A stretch of DNA of 9,094 nucleotides, from positions 1 to 9,094 of the forward strand of contig DFBX01000109.1 of NCBI GenBank assembly GCA_002366795.1. The letters are read 5' to 3'. Below the pieces are notes generated by a model. The model did not search any database. It worked only from the letters and a program-made list of their open reading frames with translations, and was not told the DNA's origin. The stretch is from Rhodobacteraceae bacterium UBA3069. Its GTDB lineage: Bacteria > Pseudomonadota > Alphaproteobacteria > Rhodobacterales > Rhodobacteraceae. Made by a program: the position numbers and the translations under genes. Positions 1 through 7,287 of the stretch are shown here, in pieces; position 1 is the first letter of the stretch; the number at the start of each line of letters is the position of its first letter.

Positions 1-65
1 CCATTTTATATGACGACGGACAGTAGTCCTTGGGTCAGCAAACCGTTGATTTTTGGATTGGTGGC
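1..65. other. Non-coding left edge after the acyl-CoA dehydrogenase stop
   Basis: This AT-richer stretch downstream of the last operon gene holds no clear hairpin with a T-run and no convincing new start. A minus-strand ATG at 4-2 lacks a Shine-Dalgarno and is cut by the edge. Whether the operon ends here or continues cannot be told. Confidence 0.5.
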
Positions 66-1232
66 TCACATGCGTTTTGCGACTTCTTCGAGCATGACCT
101 CGCTCGCCCCGCCGCCAATGGCCTGGACACGCGCATCACGTGACATCCGCTCAACAGGTGTTTCGCGCATGTAGCCCATGCCACCGTGGAACTGGACACA
201 GTCGTAGAGCACGCTGTTCACCAGTTCGCCGCAATAGGCCTTGACCATCGAGACCTCCTTCACGCAATCGCGGCCCGAAGCGTCTAGCCCTGCGGCATGA
301 TAGACTAGCTCGCGACCTGCCGCGATCCGGGTCTGGCAGTCGGCCAGCCGCTGGCGCACCGCCTGCTTGTCCCAGAGCACACCGCCGAAAGCCTTGCGCT
401 GCTTGACGTAGTCCACGGTCATGTCCAGCGCGGTCTGCGCCTCGGCGCAGGCCATCGCGCCCAGAACGATGCGTTCGTTCTGGAAGTTCTTCATGACCGA
501 GTAGAAGCCCTTGTTTACCTCGCCCAGCACGTCGCCGGCCGGGACGCGGACATCCTCGAAGATCAGTTCGGCCGTGTCCGAGCACAGCCAGCCGGTCTTG
601 TTCAGCGCCCGGCCGACCGAGAACCCCGGCGTGCCTTTTTCGATCGCGAACATGGTGATCCCGCGCGAGCCCTTGGCATCGGGGTCGGTCTTGGCACCGA
701 CGAAATAGATATCGCCATGCACGCCGTTGGTGATGAACATCTTGGTGCCGTTCAGCACCCAGTCGGATCCGTCCTTCACAGCGCGGGTGCGCATGCCCGC
801 CACGTCCGACCCGGCACCCGGTTCGGTCACCGCAACGGCGGCGATCTTTTCGCCCGAGGTGATCGAGGGCATCCAGCGGGCTTTCTGTTCCGGCGTGCCG
901 GCGTTTTCAAGATGTGGCGAGGCCATGTCGGTATGCACCAGCACCGTGGCCGAGAAACCGCCAAAGGTGGATCGCCCGACCTCTTCGGCCAGAACCACGC
1001 TGGACATAACATCCAGCCCCGCGCCGCCATATTCCTCGTCATAGCGCATGCCCAGCACGCCCAGATCGCCCATCCGGCGCAGTACGTCGCGGGGCACCAT
1101 GCCCTTGTCTTCCCATGAGTCGGCCTTGGCCGTCACCTCGGTTTCGATGAACCGGCGCAGCTGGTCGCGGATCATGTCGAGGTCTTCGTCGAACGGGCCG
1201 GTGGCCGCGGCAGTGGTGTCTTGTTTGGTCAT
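66..1232 (-). CDS. Acyl-CoA dehydrogenase of the isovaleryl/long-chain/citronellyl-CoA type
   Basis: A cytosolic FAD-dependent acyl-CoA dehydrogenase (388 aa, normal length) that forms a 2,3-double bond in an acyl-CoA and passes electrons to ETF. Both family signatures are present: AVTEPGAGSD around residues 134-143, and a motif at 347-366 starting QFHGGMGY with R362 and D366. The site that holds the catalytic Glu in medium-chain enzymes is glycine here (IGGGASE, G374), while a Glu sits in FQNERIV (E253), the helix-G position used by isovaleryl- and long-chain-type enzymes. This favours a branched or long substrate. The start MTKQD was chosen because GGAGG lies 7 nt upstream (1240-1244) and its ATGA overlaps the stop of the biotin carboxylase gene; an upstream in-frame ATG would add 22 Arg-rich residues. 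It is the last gene of the tetR operon. By context it should supply the unsaturated substrate of the carboxylase. Whether it is a LiuA-like or AtuD-like enzyme is unresolved. Confidence 0.93.
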   Translation of the reverse strand: MTKQDTTAAATGPFDEDLDMIRDQLRRFIETEVTAKADSWEDKGMVPRDVLRRMGDLGVLGMRYDEEYGGAGLDVMSSVVLAEEVGRSTFGGFSATVLVHTDMASPHLENAGTPEQKARWMPSITSGEKIAAVAVTEPGAGSDVAGMRTRAVKDGSDWVLNGTKMFITNGVHGDIYFVGAKTDPDAKGSRGITMFAIEKGTPGFSVGRALNKTGWLCSDTAELIFEDVRVPAGDVLGEVNKGFYSVMKNFQNERIVLGAMACAEAQTALDMTVDYVKQRKAFGGVLWDKQAVRQRLADCQTRIAAGRELVYHAAGLDASGRDCVKEVSMVKAYCGELVNSVLYDCVQFHGGMGYMRETPVERMSRDARVQAIGGGASEVMLEEVAKRM

Positions 1233-3232
1233 GTTTTTTCCTCCGGGTCGAGTTTGACGAGTGGGGTGTTTCCGGCGACGGTGTCGCCCGGCGCACAATA
1301 GATTTCGGATACCACGCCCGAGACCGGCGCGGGCAGGCTTTGCAAGAGCTTCATGGCCTCCAGCACCACCAGCGTGTCACCGGCGGCAACGCGGTCGCCG
1401 GGCGCGACACGCACCTCGGCAACGGCGCCCGGCATCGGGGCGGACAGCAGGTCAGCGCCGCCCGATCCGCCGCCGGCGCGGGTAAGGTGCTGATCTTCCA
1501 GTGTGCGCAGGTCTGTCACGGTCATCCCGCCAGAGGTTTGTAAATGCACCCGCCAATGATTGCCACTGCGTTCGACATGGGCAACGCGCGAGAACGGAAC
1601 GCCGTCGATGCGTCCACTCAGGCGGTCGCCGGTCAGGGTGGCGGTCTCGGTTGTGATGCTCTGGCCGTCCGGCAGCGTGGCGGTAAGCCCCGCTCCGGCT
1701 TCGGCCACGCGGATCGGATCTTCCTCGCAGGTGTCCCAATAGGATGCCGCGCCGGGCCGTCCCGCAGGGGCGGTCAGCCGCCAAGATCCGAGGTTTTCCC
1801 AAGGCGACGCACCCGCAGGGGCGAGATGCAGATGCAGCGCCATGGCGGCGAGGCCTGCGTCTTGAGCTTCGGGCACCGGTTCTGCCCAGCCATCTGGGAA
1901 CAGCTCGGCAAGGCCCGAAGTGTGATGCCGGAAGGCTTGAAAATCGGGATGGTTCAGCAGCGCCCGCTGATAGGACAGGTTCAGCCCCACGCCCCCCACG
2001 GCAAAGGCGTCAATCGCGGCAACGGCCTGCCGGATTGCCCCGGCCCGATCCGGCGCATGGACGATCAGTTTGGCCAACATGGAATCGTAGTGGTGGCCGA
2101 CGATTGAACCTGCCACGACGCCGCTGTCCAGCCGCACGCCAGCGGGCGGGGCCCAAAGGGTGATCTGGCCCGTCTCGGGGCGGAAATTTTCGGCCGGGTT
2201 CTCGGCGGCGATGCGAATTTCGATGGCGTGTCCGTTAAATTGCACATCGGATTGCGCCAGCGTCAGCGCCTCGCCCCGCGCGATGCGCAGCTGCCATTCG
2301 ACCAGATCGATGCCAGTGATAGCCTCGGTCACAGGGTGTTCGACCTGAAGGCGTGTGTTCATTTCAAGAAAGTAGTATTCGCCGCGCGCCGGATCATAGA
2401 GGTATTCCACCGTCCCCGCCGAGCGATAGCCGATGGACTGTGCCAGCCGCACTGCCGCCGCCAGCATGCCGTCGCGCAGGGCGTCGGGCAGATCGGCGGC
2501 AGGGGCCTCTTCGATCAGCTTTTGATGGTTACGCTGAAGCGAACAATCGCGATCGCCCAGATGCAGCACGGTGCCGTGGCTGTCGCCCAGCACCTGCACC
2601 TCAACGTGGCGTGCGCGCGGCGCATAGCGTTCGAGGAACACCGCCGCGTCGCCAAAGGCGCCTTTTGCCTCGGCCCGTGCCGAGATGATGGCCTCGGGCG
2701 CGTCGGCCAGATCGGTGACAAGGCGCATGCCGCGCCCGCCGCCACCAGCGCTGGCCTTGACCAGAAACGGCGTGCCAAGCGACCGTGCTTCTTCGAGCAG
2801 TCGCGCGTCGGATTGATTTTCGCCGCGATAGCCGGGCAGGACGGGCACGCCTGCGGTCTCGGCGGCGGCCTTGGCCTCGATTTTCGATCCCATCATGGCA
2901 ATCGCGTCGGCTTTAGGCCCGATGAACACAAGGCCCGCCGCCTCGACCGCAGCGGCGAAACCGGCGTTCTCCGACAAAAAGCCATAGCCGGGATGCACCG
3001 CGCCGGCGCCGGTTGCGCGGGCGGCGTCCAGAATGGCGTCGACGTTCAGATAGCTTTCCGAGGGCGCTGCCCCGCCGATGCAGACGGCGTGATCGGCCTC
3101 GGCCACAAAGGGCGCATCGCGGTCGGCCTCGGAAAAGACGGCTACCGTTTCCAGCCCCAGCTTGCGGCACCCGCGCTGGATGCGCCGGGCGATTTCGCCC
3201 CGGTTGGCGATCAGGACACGGGTAAAGCTCAT
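1229..3232 (-). CDS. Biotin carboxylase/biotin-carrier (alpha) subunit of an acyl-CoA carboxylase (MCC/GCC type)
   Basis: This 667-aa subunit carboxylates its own biotin with ATP and bicarbonate and delivers CO2 to the carboxyltransferase subunit encoded two genes upstream. It starts with the biotin carboxylase N-domain (VLIANRGEIA at 6-15, HPGYGFLSEN at 80-89). The ATP-grasp domain follows, with the glycine-rich loop KASAGGGGRGM (159-169) and the catalytic EMNTRLQVEHP (290-300). The C-domain runs to about residue 445, then a less conserved linking/BT-like region (about 455-590), then a biotinyl domain (595-662) with K628 in EAMK as the biotin site. The length matches methylcrotonyl- and geranyl-CoA carboxylase alpha subunits. 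The start MSFTRV gives an ATGA overlap with the upstream hydratase stop; an ATG four codons earlier is possible, and neither has a strong Shine-Dalgarno. The residue after the biotin lysine is Leu (EAMKLL), where MCC usually has Met. Family is certain; acyl substrate is not readable from this subunit. Confidence 0.94.
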   Translation of the reverse strand: MSFTRVLIANRGEIARRIQRGCRKLGLETVAVFSEADRDAPFVAEADHAVCIGGAAPSESYLNVDAILDAARATGAGAVHPGYGFLSENAGFAAAVEAAGLVFIGPKADAIAMMGSKIEAKAAAETAGVPVLPGYRGENQSDARLLEEARSLGTPFLVKASAGGGGRGMRLVTDLADAPEAIISARAEAKGAFGDAAVFLERYAPRARHVEVQVLGDSHGTVLHLGDRDCSLQRNHQKLIEEAPAADLPDALRDGMLAAAVRLAQSIGYRSAGTVEYLYDPARGEYYFLEMNTRLQVEHPVTEAITGIDLVEWQLRIARGEALTLAQSDVQFNGHAIEIRIAAENPAENFRPETGQITLWAPPAGVRLDSGVVAGSIVGHHYDSMLAKLIVHAPDRAGAIRQAVAAIDAFAVGGVGLNLSYQRALLNHPDFQAFRHHTSGLAELFPDGWAEPVPEAQDAGLAAMALHLHLAPAGASPWENLGSWRLTAPAGRPGAASYWDTCEEDPIRVAEAGAGLTATLPDGQSITTETATLTGDRLSGRIDGVPFSRVAHVERSGNHWRVHLQTSGGMTVTDLRTLEDQHLTRAGGGSGGADLLSAPMPGAVAEVRVAPGDRVAAGDTLVVLEAMKLLQSLPAPVSGVVSEIYCAPGDTVAGNTPLVKLDPEEKT

Positions 3233-4020
3233 TTCACACGCCATGACGGGATGCTTTTGTTGAGGAAGCTGTTAATGCCGTCGACGCCTTCTTCGGTTTC
3301 CCAAGCGTCGGCCAGACGGTCGGCGGTATAGATCATGTTGGTTTCCAGATCGTGGGCCGCGACATAGGCGATCAACGCCTTGGTGTCGGCCACCGCCCCG
3401 GGCGCGGCCTGAAGGTGATTGTGCACGACATATTCGATCGCGTCATCTAGGCCATCGGCGGCGACGACCTCGGTCAACAGACCGATCCGTTCGGCGCGCG
3501 CGCTGTCGAACAAAGCGCCCGACAACATGGTTTCGCGCGAATGGACCTTGCCGATGCGGGCCACGACGTAGGGCGAGATATTCGCCGGCAACAGGCCCAG
3601 TTTCACCTCGGTCAGGCCAAAGCGCGACCCGTCAGCGCCAATCGTGTAGTCGCAGACCGAAATCATGCCAACCCCGCCGCCATAGGCCGGGCCGTTGATC
3701 CGTCCGATCAGCGGTTTGGGCAGGGTATCAAGGCGCCGCAGCAATTGCGCCAGCGTGGCGCTTTGGTCGACCCGTTCGGCGCGGGACTTTTCGATGTTCG
3801 AGGCGAACCAATTGAAGTCCCCCCCCGCGCAGAAGCTCTTGCCGTTGCCGGTCAAAATCACGATGCGCACAGTGTCATCGGTGGCCAGCTTCCCGGCTAC
3901 GTCGGAAAGCTCGGTGATCAGCGTACCGTTCAGGGCATTGTGCTTTTCAGGGCGGTTGAGCGTTACCGTGGCAACCCCACGCGCGTCGGTTTCGACAAGG
4001 ATGGTTTCATAGGTCGTCAT
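3229..4020 (-). CDS. Enoyl-CoA hydratase, methylglutaconyl-CoA hydratase-like (LiuC/AtuE type)
   Basis: A 263-aa crotonase-fold hydratase. The oxyanion-hole segments are FCAGGDFNWF (63-72) and PAYGGGVGM (111-119). The first of the two classical catalytic glutamates is replaced (G118), while the second is kept as E138 in FGLTEVK. GDFNWF, the single Glu, and LLPANISPYVV (143-153) all resemble the LiuC group, which hydrates 3-methylglutaconyl-CoA, rather than general beta-oxidation hydratases; the comparison is from memory. Its place between the two carboxylase subunit genes supports hydration of the carboxylated product, a substituted glutaconyl-CoA. The start MTTYET was preferred: a GAGG-like element lies just upstream, and the 27-residue upstream extension would overlap the end of the carboxyltransferase gene and reads unlike the family. 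The gap after the carboxyltransferase stop is 10 nt, and its own stop overlaps the next start. AtuE (isohexenylglutaconyl-CoA hydratase) is the main alternative to LiuC. Confidence 0.9.
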   Translation of the reverse strand: MTTYETILVETDARGVATVTLNRPEKHNALNGTLITELSDVAGKLATDDTVRIVILTGNGKSFCAGGDFNWFASNIEKSRAERVDQSATLAQLLRRLDTLPKPLIGRINGPAYGGGVGMISVCDYTIGADGSRFGLTEVKLGLLPANISPYVVARIGKVHSRETMLSGALFDSARAERIGLLTEVVAADGLDDAIEYVVHNHLQAAPGAVADTKALIAYVAAHDLETNMIYTADRLADAWETEEGVDGINSFLNKSIPSWRVK

Positions 4021-4030
4021 GTTATTGGCC

Positions 4031-5629
4031 TCACATTCTGAATACGGGCGTGTGGCGCCCTGCCTCGGGCACCGAAGAGACGATGGCCAGACACAGGCCA
4101 AGAATATCGCGGGTCTGGCCGGGCTCGATCAGCCCGTCATCCCAGAGCCGCGAGGTGGCGTAGTAGGGATCGGACTGTTCGCCGTACTGGGCGCGCACCT
4201 GCGCCTCGATCTGCGCCATGTCGGCCTGCATCTTTTCAGACTCGCCGCCCTTCTGGCGGCGCAGTTCCAGCATCACGTTGGTGGCGATGTCGGCGGACAT
4301 GGTGGCCAGTTCCGCCGTGGGCCAGGCAAATAGGAAATTCGGCGCAAACCCGCGCCCGCACATGCCGTAATTGCCGGCCCCGTAAGAGCCGCCCAAAAGG
4401 ACCGACAGGCGCGGCACCTTGGCCACCGACATGGCATAGACCAGCTTGGCGCTGTCCTTGGCGATGCCGCCGCGCTCGGCCTCGGTCCCGACCATGAACC
4501 CCGAAATGTTGTGCAGGAACAAAAGCGGGATGTTCCGCTGATCGCACATGGTCACGAACTGCGCTCCCTTGAGTGCGCTGTCCGACAGAAGCGCGCCATT
4601 GTTGGCCAGGATACCGACGCGAAAGCCGTGGATGCGCGCCGTGCCGCAGACCAGCGTCTCGCCCCAGCCGGGCTTGAATTCGCGGAATTCGCCTGCGTCG
4701 ATCATGCGCAGCAGAACCTCGCGCATGTCGTAGGGCTGTTTGCGGTCGGCACTGATCACGCCCAACAGCTCCTCGGGATCATGCGCGGGCGGCGCGGGGG
4801 GCGTGTCGGGCTGCATCGGGCGCGATTGGCCCAGTTCGGCGACAATGTCGCGCATCAGTGCCAGCGCGTGATGCTCGTCCTCGGCAAGATGGTCCGAGAC
4901 GCCCGAGACGCGAGAATGCATCTCTGCGCCGCCCAGCGTTTCGCCATCGACCTCTTCGTTGATCGCCACCTTGACGATCGAGGGTCCGCCCAGATGGATG
5001 CGTGCGTTGCCGCGCACCATGATGACCTCGTCCGACAGCGCGGGAATATAAGCCCCGCCCGCCGTGCAGCCGCCGAAGACGGCCGAGATTTGCGGCAACC
5101 CGCTGGCCGACATGTTGGTCTGGCGATAAAAGGAATTGCCGAAATGGCGGGCGTCGGGAAAGACCCGGTCCTGTTCGGGCAGATAGGCCCCGCCGCAATC
5201 CACCAGATACAGGCAGGGCAGCCGGTTTTCCGCCGCGATTTCCTGGGCGCGGATGTGTTTCTGCACCGTCTCGTGATAGAAGGAGCCACCCTTTACGGTG
5301 GCATCGTTGGCGATGACTACGCAGGGCAGTCCATGGACGATGCCTATGCCGGTGACAATCCCGGATCCGGGAACCTCGCCGCCGTATTGGCCATAGGCCG
5401 CAAGCGAGGACAATTCCAAAAACGCGGTGCCAGGATCCACCAGCAAGTCGATCCGTTCGCGGACCAGAAGCTTGCCGCGCTTGCGGTGACGTTCGACCAT
5501 GTCCGGGCGCCCGCCCGACGTGGCCTCGGCAATCCGCGTGCGCAGGGTTTCGACTCGTTCGTTTTGCGCCGCGTGGTTGCGGGCGTAGGTCTCCGATGCA
5601 GTCAGCACCGCTGATTCAAGACGAGCCAT
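4031..5629 (-). CDS. Carboxyltransferase (beta) subunit of methylcrotonyl-/geranyl-CoA carboxylase type
   Basis: This 532-aa subunit transfers CO2 from biotin to an acyl-CoA. It has the two crotonase-like halves of the MCC beta family, at about the family length of 535. The N-half has KGGSFYHETVQKHIRAQEIA-type sequence around 113-132, VDCGGAYLP (143-151) and the oxyanion loop GGCTAGGAYIP (186-196). The C-half has NNGALLSDSALKGAQF (343-358), FLHNISGFMVG (371-381) and GGSYGAGNYGMCGR (413-426), and ends in FRM, as I recall for MCC beta. These features place it with carboxylases acting on 3-methyl-2-enoyl-CoAs (methylcrotonyl, geranyl) rather than propionyl- or acetyl-CoA carboxylases. The start is 3 nt after the tetR stop, with AGGA about 10 nt upstream inside the end of tetR, implying translational coupling. 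The active enzyme would be a complex with the biotin carboxylase subunit. Methylcrotonyl versus geranyl or a longer isoprenoid substrate cannot be settled by eye. Confidence 0.93.
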   Translation of the reverse strand: MARLESAVLTASETYARNHAAQNERVETLRTRIAEATSGGRPDMVERHRKRGKLLVRERIDLLVDPGTAFLELSSLAAYGQYGGEVPGSGIVTGIGIVHGLPCVVIANDATVKGGSFYHETVQKHIRAQEIAAENRLPCLYLVDCGGAYLPEQDRVFPDARHFGNSFYRQTNMSASGLPQISAVFGGCTAGGAYIPALSDEVIMVRGNARIHLGGPSIVKVAINEEVDGETLGGAEMHSRVSGVSDHLAEDEHHALALMRDIVAELGQSRPMQPDTPPAPPAHDPEELLGVISADRKQPYDMREVLLRMIDAGEFREFKPGWGETLVCGTARIHGFRVGILANNGALLSDSALKGAQFVTMCDQRNIPLLFLHNISGFMVGTEAERGGIAKDSAKLVYAMSVAKVPRLSVLLGGSYGAGNYGMCGRGFAPNFLFAWPTAELATMSADIATNVMLELRRQKGGESEKMQADMAQIEAQVRAQYGEQSDPYYATSRLWDDGLIEPGQTRDILGLCLAIVSSVPEAGRHTPVFRM

Positions 5630-5632
5630 GTA

Positions 5633-6262
5633 TCAAGTATCCTGTCTTTCAAGTATCCCGATGAGGAAAACATCCGCATAGGTGTGTGACAGCGCCTCTG
5701 CGCTGCCCCGGTCCGGGTCGAACCAATCGAGCGTGGCATTCAGCGCACCGATCAACATCAGGCGCAGGCGGCCGATGTCTACGTCGCTCCTCACGGCGCC
5801 GTCTTCTTGAAGCCGGGACAACAGGGTGTCCCATTCGGCCTCATAGGCGCGCCGCGTCGCCAAATTGGCATCCCGGACGGACTGCGGCACCTGCCCGAAA
5901 ATCCGCACATTGGCGGAGGTATAATCACTTACGTTGAGAAGCGCGCGCAGATGGGCGCCGATAGCGGCCCTCAGCGTCGCTTCGGCGCCGGTGCCTTCGG
6001 GCAAGTCGGAAACGGCTTGGCGCACGCTCTCATGAACGACCTGAATACCTACATCTAGAACGGCCGCAACGATCTCGTCCTTCGAGCCGAAATGGTAGTA
6101 AATGCTGCCTGCCTTGATCCCTGCGGCCTCGGCGATTTTTCTAAGCGATACGGACCCATAGCCCTGCTCGCGGAAGAGCCGCGCCGCAATATCCAGCACG
6201 CCATCACGCCCGACCGCGCTGCGCGGTGTCTCGTTGAGCTTGCTCGCTGCGGTCTCTGCCAT
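5633..6262 (-). CDS. TetR-family transcriptional regulator
   Basis: A 209-aa one-component regulator. The N-terminal DNA-binding domain spans about residues 18-66, with LDIAARLFREQGYGSVSLRKIAEAAG leading into the recognition region KAGSIYYHFGSKDEI (50-64), a standard TetR helix-turn-helix. Residues 70-209 form a helical ligand domain; its end (NATLDWFDP...YADVFLIGI) faintly recalls KstR2-like regulators of CoA-ester catabolism, which is only an impression. It is the first gene of the carboxylase operon, 3 nt before the carboxyltransferase start. A palindrome (6286-6305) lies 23-43 nt upstream of its start codon and overlaps a possible -10 element. Related palindromes lie before the thiolase and PaaY-like genes. 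The inference is autorepression and control of the neighbouring units, with an acyl-CoA intermediate as the likely effector. The start has only a purine-rich leader (GAAGAGAG) as ribosome site. No specific ortholog is claimed. Confidence 0.93.
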   Translation of the reverse strand: MAETAASKLNETPRSAVGRDGVLDIAARLFREQGYGSVSLRKIAEAAGIKAGSIYYHFGSKDEIVAAVLDVGIQVVHESVRQAVSDLPEGTGAEATLRAAIGAHLRALLNVSDYTSANVRIFGQVPQSVRDANLATRRAYEAEWDTLLSRLQEDGAVRSDVDIGRLRLMLIGALNATLDWFDPDRGSAEALSHTYADVFLIGILERQDT

Positions 6263-6285
6263 GGACTCTCTTCATCGATATAGCG

Positions 6286-6305
6286 CCTAACTAACGACTG
6301 TTAGG
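6286..6305. promoter_or_regulatory. Predicted TetR operator upstream of tetR (CTAAC-N4-GTTAG)
   Basis: CCTAACTAACGACTGTTAGG is an inverted repeat. It can be read as CCTAAC and GTTAGG arms around 8 nt, or as the tighter CTAAC-GACT-GTTAG at 6291-6304 with perfect 5-nt arms. The tighter form matches two further sites at 8526-8539 and 8604-8617. It lies between the predicted -35 element and the tetR start codon, a position suited to repression. Assignment to the adjacent TetR protein is inference. Confidence 0.65.
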
Positions 6306-6326
6306 TTATTGATGCCAAAGAGTCAA
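6298..6326 (-). promoter_or_regulatory. Possible sigma70-type promoter of the tetR-carboxylase operon
   Basis: On the minus strand TTGACT (6326-6321) is followed after 17 nt by TAACAG (6303-6298). The -35 is good and the -10 is poor. The -10 falls inside the palindrome at 6291-6304, the expected layout for an autorepressed promoter. The spacing fits, but the weak -10 makes this tentative. Confidence 0.4.
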
Positions 6327-6358
6327 CCCTGCTGAACGTTTTGGATTGGAATCTGGGG

Positions 6359-6423
6359 AAAATGCCGTCCGGGCAACCGTCACACGGCCGCCCGGACACC
6401 AAGGCCCGACGTCAGGGCCTTGG
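6359..6423 (-). terminator. Tandem-hairpin terminator after the thiolase-SDR unit
   Basis: Two adjacent inverted repeats start 9 nt after the SDR stop codon. The first is CCAAGGCCC (6399-6407) with GGGCCTTGG (6415-6423): nine perfect pairs around a 7-nt loop. The second is GTCCGGGC (6367-6374) with GCCCGGAC (6390-6397), containing a nested CCGT-CAC-ACGG. On the minus strand the second is followed, four bases on, by TTTT (6362-6359). The short T-run is weaker than in a classical intrinsic terminator, but the position between two units fits. Confidence 0.65.
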
Positions 6424-6432
6424 CTGGAAGTC

Positions 6433-7263
6433 TTAGATTACGAAGCCGCCGCCACAGATGACGTGCTGGCCCGAGATGAAGTTCGATTCCGGCGCACAGA
6501 ACAAGTAGACCGCGCCCGCGGCCTCTTCCGGGGTGCCGACCCGGCCCAGCGGAATCATGCGTTCCATCTGGGAAAGAAGATCAGGGTTTACGCCGACCTT
6601 GATCTCTTTTTCCTCGACCTTGATCGTGCTGTCGCCGTCCGCGCTGCCCTCGGTCAGGCGGGTGCGGATCGGACCGAAGGCCACGGCATTGACGTTGACC
6701 TTGTAGCGGCCCCACTCCTTGGCCATCGTGCGGGTGACCCCCAGAATACCGGACTTGGCGGCGGCATAGTTGATCTGGCCAGCGTTGCCGCCGGTGCCCG
6801 CGATGGACGAGATATTCACCACCTTGCGGAACACCTCCTGTCCGGCGGCGGCTTCTTCCTTGGCCTTGGCGCTGATCACCGGCTGGGCGGCGCGCAGGAT
6901 CTTGAAGGGCGCCGTCAGGTGAACGTCGATGATCGCCTGCCATTGTTCGTCGGTCATTTTCTGAACGACGCTGTCCCATGTATAACCAGCGTTGTTCACG
7001 ATGATGTCCAACCCGCCAAAGCTGTCGACGCCCGTCTTGATGAAGCGTTCAGCAAAACCGTCTTCGGTCACGCTACCGGCGCAGACCACCGCTTCGCCGC
7101 CGGCGGCGCGGATTGCCTCGGCGGTTTCATTGGCCGGGTCGGTATCCAGATCATTGATTACCAGTCGGGCACCTTCCGAAGCCAGCTTGAGCGCGATTTC
7201 ACGTCCGATGCCCCGGCCGGAACCGGATACCAGCGCTACGCGCCCGTCGAGTTTGTTAGTCAT
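6433..7263 (-). CDS. SDR-family 3-hydroxyacyl-CoA dehydrogenase-like oxidoreductase
   Basis: A 276-aa classical short-chain dehydrogenase/reductase with a Rossmann fold. The cofactor loop is SGSGRGIG (13-20); acidic D38 after the second strand (INDLD) suggests NAD(H) over NADP(H). NNAG is at 90-93, the catalytic Ser at 152 (NISSIAG), and YAAAK at 166-170 supplies Tyr166 and Lys170. An extra charged segment (SAKAKEEAAAGQEVF, 131-145) before the Ser strand makes it somewhat longer than FabG. It follows the thiolase by 24 nt with a clear GGAAGGA ribosome site, so the two are probably co-transcribed. By context it oxidises a 3-hydroxyacyl-CoA to the 3-oxoacyl-CoA cleaved by the thiolase; AtuB/AtuG-like roles or alcohol oxidation are also possible. 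The fold and cofactor reading are firm; the substrate is inference. Confidence 0.9.
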   Translation of the reverse strand: MTNKLDGRVALVSGSGRGIGREIALKLASEGARLVINDLDTDPANETAEAIRAAGGEAVVCAGSVTEDGFAERFIKTGVDSFGGLDIIVNNAGYTWDSVVQKMTDEQWQAIIDVHLTAPFKILRAAQPVISAKAKEEAAAGQEVFRKVVNISSIAGTGGNAGQINYAAAKSGILGVTRTMAKEWGRYKVNVNAVAFGPIRTRLTEGSADGDSTIKVEEKEIKVGVNPDLLSQMERMIPLGRVGTPEEAAGAVYLFCAPESNFISGQHVICGGGFVI

Positions 7264-7287
7264 GTTTTATCCTTCCGAATGGCGCTG

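Noticed and set aside
2228..5614. Two 367-codon plus-strand frames (2228-3331 and 4511-5614) opposite the carboxylase subunit genes.
   Set aside because: Their translations are rich in Arg, Gly and His without domains, and the opposite strand encodes complete, well-conserved enzymes.
66..6262. Naming the carboxylase genes as the leucine catabolism liu operon.
   Set aside because: HMG-CoA lyase and a MerR-type LiuR are absent from view, a TetR regulator leads the operon, and the thiolase-SDR unit is better explained by another branched substrate; the name would overstate the evidence.
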